A stretch of 18,936 nt of DNA, from NCBI GenBank assembly GCA_900128585.1, contig LT642415.1, forward strand, positions 1 through 18,936, in the 5' to 3' direction. Shown here one piece after another: positions 1-7,634 of this stretch. Source of the DNA: Stramenopiles sp. TOSAG23-3 (taxonomy: Eukaryota > Sar). The stretch's first letter is position 1. Every line of letters begins with the position of its first letter. The notes below the pieces were generated by a model. It worked only from the letters and a program-made list of their open reading frames with translations. It searched no databases and was not told where the DNA came from. The position numbers and the translations under genes were made by a program.

Positions 1-738
1 TATTGGCGATCTTCGTTGCTGTTGTATAATTTCTAGATCTTCTATGGAGAAAGGGATAATTATTCGTGGAGGTGTGCGAATGACATCGTTCTGTGGCACA
101 CTGACAACTGCACTCTGATTCTGTCGCATTACTCCAAAAAATTCCAACCCGGCGCAAACAAGAAAATGGCTGTAAGTGGGAAAGGTCGGCCCGGTTATAA
201 TTACGCGAACGTAGCGAAAAAATGATTTTTCCCTTGCCAAGGTCACATGGTCATTGCCCGTTTTACTTTTCTCTGGAGCGTCCAAGCTCCACCGAGCGAC
301 ATGGGGCCATGCAATCAGGGAAGGGTCGTGCGCGTGAGAACTTATGGTCGTCCAAAAGTTTCCGTCCAAAGAACCCTCTAGTCGAAAGTTCATCGGGATA
401 TGATCGCTATTTTCCAGAAACGGGTAAGCAAATGTCCATTCGTGGACCTCAACTTCATGCCTGAGAAACTCCACGCTTATCCATTCCCCCGCACCTTCTT
501 CCGTTTCGGTGTATGGAGCCTTACTTACGGGGTATTCAACGAGTTTTGTTAACGAATTTTCCAACATTGAACTCGCACTAACCCGCACAAGCCCCGCTTC
601 CAAAGGATTCAAATATGGTTTCGTGCCATTGCCTGTGCCTAAAGCAAAGAGCATGCCTTTCCCCGTGGAAGGATGGGCGCCCTCTTTCAGAGAAACCTCC
701 CACGCGTCGCCCAGTTGCTTTGCATTACATGGATACAT
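1..738 (-). CDS. F5/8 type C-like (galactose-binding-like) domain protein, 3' end outside window
   Basis: A reverse-strand frame is open for 246 codons from ATG at 738-736 to the left edge, so its 3' end is missing. A TAA lies three codons upstream of the ATG, which supports the start. Residues ~27-204 resemble the discoidin/F5-8C-like fold found in HECTD1-type E3 ligases and some BTB proteins. Seen motifs are GMLFALGTGNG and NPLEAG, then WISVEF, the LEGSLDGNFW segment with WTTISSHAHDPSL, and FFRYVRVIITGP followed by HFLVCAGLEFFG. In that family the domain is thought to mediate protein or ligand contacts. The part after residue ~205 is not recognised, and the missing C-terminus could carry a HECT, BTB or other domain. 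Domain call fairly sure; overall function unknown. Confidence 0.8.
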   Translation of the reverse strand, partial: MYPCNAKQLGDAWEVSLKEGAHPSTGKGMLFALGTGNGTKPYLNPLEAGLVRVSASSMLENSLTKLVEYPVSKAPYTETEEGAGEWISVEFLRHEVEVHEWTFAYPFLENSDHIPMNFRLEGSLDGNFWTTISSHAHDPSLIAWPHVARWSLDAPEKSKTGNDHVTLAREKSFFRYVRVIITGPTFPTYSHFLVCAGLEFFGVMRQNQSAVVSVPQNDVIRTPPRIIIPFSIEDLEIIQQQRRSPI

Positions 739-1044
739 ATTGGTTTTTTAAAGAAAAGCCCGCGTGTTTGTGGATGCGAAATGGGCACTTTCTTCTTGTA
801 AGAAAACTTTTCCAAATTTTTTATCTACACCGATCAAATGCAAAACGTTGATCATTTAATTTTCTTTCAAGAAATCTTTCTTAATCTATATATATTTTAT
901 ATCATATCTATATATAATAATATAAATATATTATGGTTCAGGTACCAGGTACGGTACCTGGTAGGACATCATTTTTTTTTGTTTTTTTATAAATAAAATA
1001 ATCCTATCTATTAATGTTAATATTAGGGTATTGTTTTATTATTT
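739..1044. other. AT-rich spacer between two minus-strand genes
   Basis: This spacer lies between the stop of the RGP1 homologue and the start of the F5/8C-like gene, so it should hold the 3' end of one and the promoter of the other. It contains runs of TATATA (about 885-930), poly-T (about 970-988) and the GGTACC inverted repeat described separately. No RNA gene or convincing short ORF was seen. Confidence 0.6.
939..960. repeat. Inverted repeat of GGTACC type
   Basis: CAGGTACC (939-946) and GGTACCTG (953-960) are perfect inverted arms around a 6-base spacer AGGTAC. Each arm contains the self-complementary GGTACC. It lies about 85 bases past the stop codon of the minus-strand RGP1 gene. Related GTAC-rich motifs recur near 6936, 8924, 14787 and 14863. 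Confidence 0.75.
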
Positions 1045-2412
1045 TTATTCTTCCTCCACCTCCTCCTCCGTTGAAGGGCAAACTTTTAGTGGTAAGACCC
1101 ATTCCAATTTTTCATATTTTTCGCTCGTTTCCGAATGGTCCGAAGATGCGTCCACGACGCGTTTCAACGATAGTTCAAAAATTACTTGCCACTGTACAGA
1201 AATCACGTCGGTCTTAAATGTCATTGCAAACGCTGGCACTTGAAAATTAAGCGATATGTTCAATTTGTCCCTGGTGGTGTCGTGGAACGCCTCCGCGGTC
1301 TCCGTGGATGAAATGGGGGCCCTCTCGCTGGATGTACCCATGTCAGCGCGTATGACTTCTGTCTCTGTCCACTGCAACCCAGCGCATAAATGATGGCATA
1401 TGTACTTTTCCCTGTCAAAAGTGAAATCAAAATGAAGGAACCGAAGAGGGAACAATCTCTTGTTCGCATTTGATACAACAGTCGCGACCGGGACGCCCTT
1501 GTTGGAAATACTGAATGTGCCCGCATTTTTCAGCTCGGTGCGGTAGTTAAACAAAAGGAGGGGGCGGCGAGTTGCAGGCGGTGCCATCCGGCCCTGGTTC
1601 GCAAAGTCACGGGGCTGGACTGCGGGGTCCTGCACCTGGTAAGCAGGATGTTGTTTTTTAACCAAAAGGCCTAGGTCAATCTCTATATGGTGGTCGGTGC
1701 CGAACCCATTTTCTGCGCCCCCGCCCTCGTTCGTGCTGCCGCCTTCCCCAGACCCTTTCCGCCGTCCCTGCCCCTTCTCGAATTGACTAACAGCATCTCT
1801 GCGAAGGAGGGAACTGGCAAGCGTTACGAGGTTGCGGGACCATTCTATTTCTACGGGGACGTGGTAAGTTTGTACTTCCTCGGGATGCGTCGTCGGCCGC
1901 GTACAGACAGTTATGGACAAGCAGTACCAGTACCGTATTAATTTTCCAGGGAACGTGGGCACCACAAACTTTGGCACCTGTATCGTGTACTCAACGTCTA
2001 TTTTCTCCGACGGGCCTGACAAATACTTTAAATTCGTGACCACCGGTTTACTATACATAATGCACGATCCATGGTCGCCGTCAAACGTCACAAACTGCGG
2101 TAAAGTCTCTGGAAAATCTTCAACCGCTCCACAACTGGAGACGCACTTTCGTTCAAGCACTTCATAAGTTTTCGGCAGTGGAATGACCTTTCCCGTCCTT
2201 TTGTTGTTCGCCAAGTGTCCATGAAATTGAAAACCTATCCAAAAACTCTTGTCGATTGACCTCCTCTGGCCTTCGTTTTTACTGGGGTTCGTAAGCTGCT
2301 GGGGACGATTGACGATTCGACAAACTAACGGCGCCCCTGGGTGGTAGCTCGAACAGTCCAGCGCTGCCGTAAGCTCTTGACCAAAGCCTAGTTCGTCAAG
2401 AATCCTTCGCAT
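1045..2412 (-). CDS. RGP1: RGP1 homologue, arrestin-fold partner of the Ric1-Rgp1 Rab6 GEF
   Basis: 455 aa from the first in-frame ATG at 2412; the frame extends upstream to a TTG at 2511 just after TAA, but has no other ATG. Family features seen: an N-terminal strand segment ending LVCRIVN (29-35); LIRYWYCLSITV (158-169), like the IKYFYKLTIG region of RGP1; and a C-terminal arrestin-like block with FSISNKG (300-306), ISLNFQVPAFAMTF (386-399), ISVQWQVIFEL (404-414) and LEWVLPLKVCP (437-447). The last resembles the SWDLPIKVLPT ending of animal RGP1. A low-complexity Gly/Glu/Asn loop (about 213-240) interrupts the two halves, and the protein ends in a glutamate run. In known systems RGP1 with RIC1 activates Rab6/Ypt6 for retrograde transport to the Golgi. 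Family assignment good; no RIC1 gene is present in this window. Confidence 0.8.
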   Translation of the reverse strand: MRRILDELGFGQELTAALDCSSYHPGAPLVCRIVNRPQQLTNPSKNEGQRRSIDKSFWIGFQFHGHLANNKRTGKVIPLPKTYEVLERKCVSSCGAVEDFPETLPQFVTFDGDHGSCIMYSKPVVTNLKYLSGPSEKIDVEYTIQVPKFVVPTFPGKLIRYWYCLSITVCTRPTTHPEEVQTYHVPVEIEWSRNLVTLASSLLRRDAVSQFEKGQGRRKGSGEGGSTNEGGGAENGFGTDHHIEIDLGLLVKKQHPAYQVQDPAVQPRDFANQGRMAPPATRRPLLLFNYRTELKNAGTFSISNKGVPVATVVSNANKRLFPLRFLHFDFTFDREKYICHHLCAGLQWTETEVIRADMGTSSERAPISSTETAEAFHDTTRDKLNISLNFQVPAFAMTFKTDVISVQWQVIFELSLKRVVDASSDHSETSEKYEKLEWVLPLKVCPSTEEEVEEE

Positions 2413-2907
2413 ACCAAAACGAGCCGGACGCGGCAACACAAATAAGGTTACAACAAAGCAACAACACCACCTTTCACTGTTAACTTTTTGAGAAAAAGTC
2501 TTGTGTGTCAATTATAAACACAGTTTCTTTCCCCCACTTTTAAAACCAATAGGTATTAAGAAAATGAAAGAGCAAGGAATACAAACTTTTTCCTTTTTTT
2601 TTTAATATTATCGTATCACGTGTGTCGCGTTTTGTTGAATTGAATTGTTGAATTTTGATGACGACGATGATAAAATAGTAAAAGTACTAATAACGTAATC
2701 AAATAATATAAATATATAGTAATAAAAAAATGTCGTCGACGAGTGAGTGAGTGTGGTGGGGTGGTGGTGTTGGTGTTGTAGTTAAGTAGACTTTTTAAAT
2801 TATTTCAAAATAATAAAAATACAGTATGATAATAATACACATTACATTTGGTTGATTCACTTCTTTTACCTTTTTATTTTTGGTAGGCCTTCCAACACGA
2901 TTGCAAA
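2413..2907. promoter_or_regulatory. Divergent spacer, probable shared promoter of the RGP1 and CS-ankyrin genes
   Basis: Both flanking genes start here and face away from each other, so the promoters must lie in this stretch. Seen: a CCAAT at about 2546, a CACGTG at 2617-2622, a CGTCGACG palindrome at 2734-2741, and a G/T-rich tract at about 2741-2782. A pyrimidine-rich stretch ends in TAG at 2886, which could be a 5'-UTR splice acceptor, but no matching donor stands out. No tRNA or other RNA gene was seen. Confidence 0.45.
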
Positions 2908-4596
2908 ATGGTGTACTTCCTATACGCCCTTGAGAAGTTCAAGGGTTTGGTGCGTAATAGAGTTTTCTCGACGTGTCAACGCCGAAGACATTCGATAGTT
3001 CGAACATTATTTATGTGGGTCGCCAATCACCTTGGTGGCAGTGAAAGACGTGGGCTTGCTCTTTTGGTTGTTTTTATACTCTGTCTAAGCACAAGGCTGG
3101 ATTCGCAAAATGTTGAGCTCCAAGGCATAGAACAGTCGGAGGGGCCCGGGGACCTAGCCATGGCAGCTAAAGGAAAAAAGGTTAGTTGGATTCCCGTAGA
3201 CAACGGCGAGACCAAGGCGGAAAGGAAATCCCTGGACAACTTTTTGTTTCATGAGAACAAGTATGAAATTCAACTTTTCGTTCCTTTGGATGCAGGTGTG
3301 CAGCATAAAGACTGCCGTGTACATATTACCCAGAAAACGCTTCACTGTGGTCTGGAAAATGGACCAATGTTTATTTCCGGTGAACTGATGGAACCAATTC
3401 AAACACAGCACTCGTATTGGGAGTACATTTCGGAGGACGAGTACGACCCTGTGGACGCCGTGGAAGGAATAAACGGGACCCATATTTATATATTTTTAGT
3501 AAAGGCGTATGCCAATACTCCGATGTGGGAACAACTGTACACACCGATGGTATTCTTGGAAAAGATGGGCGGGGGGGAGGTGGCTCAGGAGGACGATGCC
3601 GCGGAGGAGGTCGACGATAGCTTTGGGGGCGCCGAGGACGGGGAAGATCCCACTGCGGCGGAAAAACGTCTCCCCGCATCCGCCGAAAAAGAAAAGCAAC
3701 TGATCGGTGACTATGATGGAGACGGGGACGAAGGCGATGCCGACGATGTAAGCGCAAAAATCATTATCGATTCAGCGGTCCCGCCGCCGCCGGAAGTTCC
3801 TGGGACGATCAAGCTAGTACGACGCCTAGACGTGGAAGGGATCGCACATCACTTACAGGACAACAAAGATGCGGTGCACGATATGGACGAGAAGGGGCGC
3901 ACCGCACTGATGTGGCTCGCGAGCGATTACACGTCGGCAAAGCATCGAAGTGGAGAGCAGTTTGAATACTTGTCCGGAAAAATCGTTGCGATTTGTCACG
4001 TTTTGCTGGATGCAGGGGCAGATCCGTTCCAGGCAGATTTCTATGGTATGACGGCCCTTCATTGGGCCAGCGCAAGTGGGTGGGCCCAGCTGTCTGCAGT
4101 GCTGCTGGCACAAGACGAAGAAATGGAACAGAACATGGCGAATTTGCGCGACTTGCAGAATGGCTCAACGCCGCTTATTATTGCAGCCGCCAATGGCCAC
4201 AACGAGGTGGTTGGCGTTCTCTTGGCACGCAACGCACAGAAAAATCAGCGCGAAAATACCAAAGCGGGCTGGACGCCGCTGATGTACTCCGCCTACAATG
4301 GTCATTATCTGGTTTGCGAGACCCTCCTGCACGCGGGAGCAAAGCACGACATGAAGGACAAGTCGAATGGGAGGACCGCGTGTCATTTGGCTGTATCACA
4401 AGGGAAAACGAAGGCGGTGGAAATCATGCTCGGTTATGAAGCCTGCGATATGCAAGCAACAGACGCGACGGGAGCGACACCATACTCGATTGCTACGAAA
4501 ATTGGCTTCAAAGAGGTCGCGCGGGTTCTACGCGACGGGCAGGTGAAGAGCATTCAAAAGAAGCATGAAGAATGGATGAAGCGGACCGAGCTGTAA
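2908..4596 (+). CDS. CS (p23/NudC-like) domain plus ankyrin-repeat protein with N-terminal hydrophobic segment
   Basis: 562 aa from an ATG in good context (AAAATGG). Residues 49-61 (GLALLVVFILCLS), preceded by a basic stretch, look like a short signal-anchor or cleavable signal. Residues ~114-215 match a CS/NudC-like fold: YEIQLFVPLDAG, a SGEL segment, IYIFLVKA and a closing MWEQLY. An acidic Asp/Glu-rich linker (~225-285) follows. Residues ~325-545 form about six ankyrin repeats with cores GRTALMWLA, GMTALHWASASG, STPLIIAAANGH, WTPLMYSAYNGH, GRTACHLAVSQG and ATPYSIATKIG; the first has an insertion. CS domains bind Hsp90 or act as chaperones, and ankyrins bind clients. A co-chaperone or adaptor role is inference. 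An alternative start at 3160 (GCCATGG) would give a 478-aa soluble form without the hydrophobic N-terminus. Confidence 0.8.
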   Translation: MVYFLYALEKFKGLVRNRVFSTCQRRRHSIVRTLFMWVANHLGGSERRGLALLVVFILCLSTRLDSQNVELQGIEQSEGPGDLAMAAKGKKVSWIPVDNGETKAERKSLDNFLFHENKYEIQLFVPLDAGVQHKDCRVHITQKTLHCGLENGPMFISGELMEPIQTQHSYWEYISEDEYDPVDAVEGINGTHIYIFLVKAYANTPMWEQLYTPMVFLEKMGGGEVAQEDDAAEEVDDSFGGAEDGEDPTAAEKRLPASAEKEKQLIGDYDGDGDEGDADDVSAKIIIDSAVPPPPEVPGTIKLVRRLDVEGIAHHLQDNKDAVHDMDEKGRTALMWLASDYTSAKHRSGEQFEYLSGKIVAICHVLLDAGADPFQADFYGMTALHWASASGWAQLSAVLLAQDEEMEQNMANLRDLQNGSTPLIIAAANGHNEVVGVLLARNAQKNQRENTKAGWTPLMYSAYNGHYLVCETLLHAGAKHDMKDKSNGRTACHLAVSQGKTKAVEIMLGYEACDMQATDATGATPYSIATKIGFKEVARVLRDGQVKSIQKKHEEWMKRTEL

Positions 4597-4875
4597 TTTT
4601 TTCTCGCAACTTATAATATCATATCATATGCATATTCATATCTTACTATGATATGATAAGAACTCTTACAGAACATTATTTTCTATATCATAAGATATTT
4701 CTAGACTCTCTCACTCTCCGTAATTTTAATTTTTATAAGAGCTCTCACCTTGCATTGGGCATTGCACATTTTGTTTTTCAATTTTAAAAACTATCTAAAT
4801 TTATTTTTCGAAACTAATAATATTTTAAACATGCTTCACGTATTATACGCACATTGTTTGCCGTTTGTGCATGCT
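4597..4875. other. Convergent AT-rich 3' spacer
   Basis: This is the shared downstream region of two genes that point at each other (CS-ankyrin and DGAT1). It is AT-rich and contains the 12-bp inverted repeat described separately. A 79-codon plus-strand frame starting at 4750 has no recognisable features and runs into DGAT1, so it is not called. Confidence 0.5.
4617..4658. repeat. 12-bp perfect inverted repeat just after a stop codon
   Basis: TATCATATCATA (4617-4628) and TATGATATGATA (4647-4658) are perfect inverted arms with an 18-base loop. They begin 20 bases past the stop of the CS-ankyrin gene. It could form a stem-loop in that gene's 3' UTR, or be an AT-rich convergent-gene boundary element. 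Functional role unproven. Confidence 0.7.
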
Positions 4876-6690
4876 TCACGCCTCCAACCCTCCCGTCAAG
4901 TCCCAGTAGTAACACATAATAATCATGGGTTGACCAAGGATGCAAAAAAAGAGCCAAAAGAACACATTGCCCAGTTGGCTCCCCTTTAAAATGTGTTTGT
5001 CCAAGTAGCTCGTGATCATTATTGCTGGGGCTTGGGCCATCATGCCGGCAAACGCCCAGATCCTCGGGGCTTGCACCGCCCCACTGGCGATCAGTTCATG
5101 CAAAAGGGCCGATACGACAAAAACAACAAGGCCGGCGCCGCCTTTGCTCAAACCAGCATTCAGGCACGGATTGTAGAGATGGCGCAGTAGCCAATTGTGG
5201 ACGGGGATGTTCCAACAGCGCCAGTACTCGTCGAGCCGCGTCGCATTCCACCAGTGGGTGTAAAACAGGCGGTCCCCAAAGTGCAGACACTCCGCCAAAA
5301 TGTTCAGCCACAAGTGGAATAGGGCGTAGAACATCAGGAGCCAGCATATCAACGACGGGATCGCCAACTTCAGCACACGCTCCAGCAGCCTCATTGTGTC
5401 GCCATTCTTTATTGCTACTCTGGCATTGTCCAACGTCGGCGCGATGAATTGAAACTGGACAACAAACATTAAAGCAAGCACACAGATCAGCTCGAGCACT
5501 CGCTTCAGCAACCACGTGCGTCGAATCTTCGAGGTTCTCGGGTATGCAGTCTGGTACACCAAGGTCGGAAACCACATGAACACAAAGATGTCCTTGAGCG
5601 TAACGTTTTTCGGGTACGGCACCAGCTTCAGCTCGTTTGCCCCCGCTTTCAGAGCATTCGGGGGCATAGAACCCTTCTTCAGAATCTTCTCATTGTCGCT
5701 GCTGCTGCTATCGCCCTCCTTCTCCCATTTTGCCCGGAGCTCGTTGTTGGTGTGCGAATAGCTAATGATTTTCATGAAAAACACAACGGACATGCTCAAA
5801 ACTACCGCCGACATGATCGGTGAGGCGTTGGTACCACTTGTTATGCCCACAGGGATGGCAATGCACAGGCAGCAGTTCATGCCGTGCAAGGACGTGGCCA
5901 CGGACTTCAGGATGACCCGTGAGCTTGCCCACCTTTCGATGAGCCACGCGGTCAGGACGTGCCCCCAGAGCTGAAAAAAACAAACGACGCAGCCTATGTC
6001 ATTGGCCTTCAGGAAGCTCCCTACGTCCACGGAAGAAAATATTAGCCCGTATTTCAAGAAGTTCTCTACTATCAGACGGAAGTTGGTGGCCAAGGCAACG
6101 ACGCAGATCAAGTTGAAGAATCCCCGCAAGTTCGGCGGCGTGGGCGACTCGGAGCTGAGCAACGACGGTTTCGAGCGCGTGTGTATTGGCCGTGTAGTGG
6201 TTCGGTCCCGCGGGCCACGACGCCGTCTTTTTTTTGGAGACGGGGGGCCGTTCATGGATGCCAGCGCGTCTTCGATGCTCTTTTGGAGCACGTCGTGCCA
6301 GGCTGCCATCTCTTCTACCGATTCTGCCGACAAACGAAGGACGCGAAAGGACGGTGTCCCCGGCCGGTCCGGCAAGTTCCAAGTGTTTGGGATCACCAGC
6401 TTCAGCTCTTTTCCCCCTTCCTCGAGAGAGAACCCAACAGCCTGTTTCGTATCTTCGTCGATGAGAGGAAGCTCGTACCTGAGCTTCCGCTCCTGCAACC
6501 CTTTGAAGCAGAGCAGTTTGCCCATGTGGACTTCAAAGTAGCGGTTTTGCCACACCCCAAAACCCCATGTTAACATAGTCTCCCGATGCCGTTGGAGGAC
6601 CCCCGATTTGTACACATGCTTTTGCTTTAGTTCAAGAACCTCTAACTTCAGTCTTCTTATCGTCTGTTCAGGCGTTTCTCGGCCTGGCAT
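4876..6690 (-). CDS. DGAT1: Diacylglycerol O-acyltransferase 1 (MBOAT) with N-terminal PH domain
   Basis: 604 aa from ATG at 6690 (ACCATGC context). It would make triacylglycerol from diacylglycerol and acyl-CoA in the ER membrane. Residues ~27-143 form a PH domain (WGFGVWQNRYFEVHMGKLLCF, closing helix with MAAWHDVLQKSI). A basic linker with KKRRRR follows (153-158). The MBOAT core starts at NLRGFFNL (187-194) and has multiple hydrophobic segments. DGAT1/SOAT motifs seen are MKIISYSH (306-313), FPTLVYQTAYPR (374-385), FYTHWWN (476-482), EYWRCWNIPVHNW (488-500) and SALLHEL (527-533), with H531 the expected catalytic histidine. The usual FYxDWWN Asp is His479 here. Length suits a PH-containing DGAT1. 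The family includes sterol acyltransferases (SOAT), but the N-terminal NLRGFFN block and overall layout favour DGAT1. Confidence 0.9.
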   Translation of the reverse strand: MPGRETPEQTIRRLKLEVLELKQKHVYKSGVLQRHRETMLTWGFGVWQNRYFEVHMGKLLCFKGLQERKLRYELPLIDEDTKQAVGFSLEEGGKELKLVIPNTWNLPDRPGTPSFRVLRLSAESVEEMAAWHDVLQKSIEDALASMNGPPSPKKRRRRGPRDRTTTRPIHTRSKPSLLSSESPTPPNLRGFFNLICVVALATNFRLIVENFLKYGLIFSSVDVGSFLKANDIGCVVCFFQLWGHVLTAWLIERWASSRVILKSVATSLHGMNCCLCIAIPVGITSGTNASPIMSAVVLSMSVVFFMKIISYSHTNNELRAKWEKEGDSSSSDNEKILKKGSMPPNALKAGANELKLVPYPKNVTLKDIFVFMWFPTLVYQTAYPRTSKIRRTWLLKRVLELICVLALMFVVQFQFIAPTLDNARVAIKNGDTMRLLERVLKLAIPSLICWLLMFYALFHLWLNILAECLHFGDRLFYTHWWNATRLDEYWRCWNIPVHNWLLRHLYNPCLNAGLSKGGAGLVVFVVSALLHELIASGAVQAPRIWAFAGMMAQAPAIMITSYLDKHILKGSQLGNVFFWLFFCILGQPMIIMCYYWDLTGGLEA

Positions 6691-6965
6691 GGTGTCGGTG
6701 TTTTAACGTGAAGGCAAAAGAACGGCGACGTGTGACGAACGGCAAAGGGGGTGGAAAGTTTTGTTGGTTATACTGAAGTAATAATCTACGGACAACAAAC
6801 AATACTGCCAGTTTTAATATATATTTCTTTCACTTGCTCGTTCTCAAATCAAATTGCGTTTCTTTCACTAACTAGTCTAATTAAAGAACTCTCTTGAGTA
6901 AAAAAGTATATTTTAAACTGTGTTACTATTTCCGGTAGTACAGTACCCATATCCAAATCCAAAAA

Positions 6966-7010
6966 GAAGAAGAAGAAGAAGAAGAAGAAGAAGAAGAAGA
7001 AGAAGAAGAA
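6966..7010. repeat. (GAA)15 microsatellite
   Basis: Fifteen uninterrupted GAA units flanked by A-rich sequence. It sits about 275 bases upstream of the DGAT1 start and 625 upstream of BMT2. Long GAA/TTC tracts can form triplex DNA and are prone to length change; an effect here is only inferred. Confidence 0.95.
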
Positions 7011-7249
7011 AAAGAAAATTCTTTTTATTATATTTTATTATTTAATATCAAAAAAAATAAACTACTACGTACCTCTTATATCCCTGTATCCCCTGATAAA
7101 AAAGAAGAAGAAGTAGAAATCTGATTGAAGAAGAGATTATAATCCAAATAAACTGAAATCGTATTCTATTCAGTATAATATCACCTATCAACGTTTTCGT
7201 AATTTAAAATAGCTAATTCGCCTTTTTCTGATTTTTTGTGTACATCCTT

Positions 7250-7263
7250 CTATTGTACAATAG
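7250..7263. repeat. 14-bp perfect palindrome
   Basis: CTATTGTACAATAG is self-complementary over 14 bases, in the spacer between DGAT1 and BMT2. It could be a dimeric factor site or chance in AT-rich DNA. Confidence 0.6.
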
Positions 7264-7378
7264 TATGCTGTGTATATTATTATATTTATAAAATAATAAA
7301 GTGAGTATATTATTTGTGAGAAATAATACGACGAGGTGACGCGTCTTCTTCTGTGAAAAAAAGAAGGAAGAAGAGGAG

Positions 7379-7403
7379 AAGAAGAAGTAAAAAACTTCTT
7401 CTT
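7379..7403. repeat. GAA/TTC hairpin
   Basis: AAGAAGAAGT (7379-7388) and ACTTCTTCTT (7394-7403) pair perfectly around an AAAAA loop. A purine-rich run precedes it and a T run follows. It lies about 230 bases upstream of the BMT2 start and could form a cruciform or an RNA stem. Confidence 0.65.
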
Positions 7404-7634
7404 TTTTTTCTTAATTTTTTTTTGTCGAATATCTATCTCTCTTCGAGTTTAATAAAATATTGAAAGAAGAAGAACCGTTGTGTTATGTTTGTAATTGTGA
7501 TCGACGACGTTTATCAATATTTTGTGTTGCTACTATTAGAATTATGTATGAGTGTAATTGATTCGTTTATTTGCTCTGTTTTTTATTTTTATTGTTTCAA
7601 GATTAATTCTTCTTTTTCTTCCTTGTCGTGTAAT

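Larger units (their letters stand above)
6691..7634. promoter_or_regulatory. Divergent spacer between DGAT1 and BMT2 with purine tracts
   Basis: About 0.94 kb separates two diverging starts. The DGAT1-proximal ~90 bases are GC-balanced and hold GACGTGTGACG (6727-6737). The rest is AT-rich, with a (GAA)15 array, a second GAA-rich block (about 7358-7387), a 14-bp palindrome and a GAA/TTC hairpin, each listed separately. From 7485 an AT-rich frame runs into BMT2 in phase; it is treated as 5' UTR. No RNA gene was recognised. Confidence 0.5.

Noticed and set aside
222-851. Three plus-strand frames of 67-80 codons at the left edge
   Set aside because: They lie antisense to the open minus-strand F5/8C-like frame, have no family features, and that frame explains the coding-like composition.
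3715-3750. DYDGDGDEGDAD in the CS-ankyrin linker resembles an EF-hand calcium loop
   Set aside because: The flanking helices and position-12 Glu are missing; it is better read as part of the acidic linker.
3993-4439. Plus-strand frame of 148 codons within the ankyrin region
   Set aside because: Out-of-phase shadow; the ankyrin repeats lie in the main frame.
5022-6573. Plus-strand frames up to 181 codons inside DGAT1
   Set aside because: They are shadows of the DGAT1 coding frame; composition is Ser/Arg/Pro-biased and no domain is seen.
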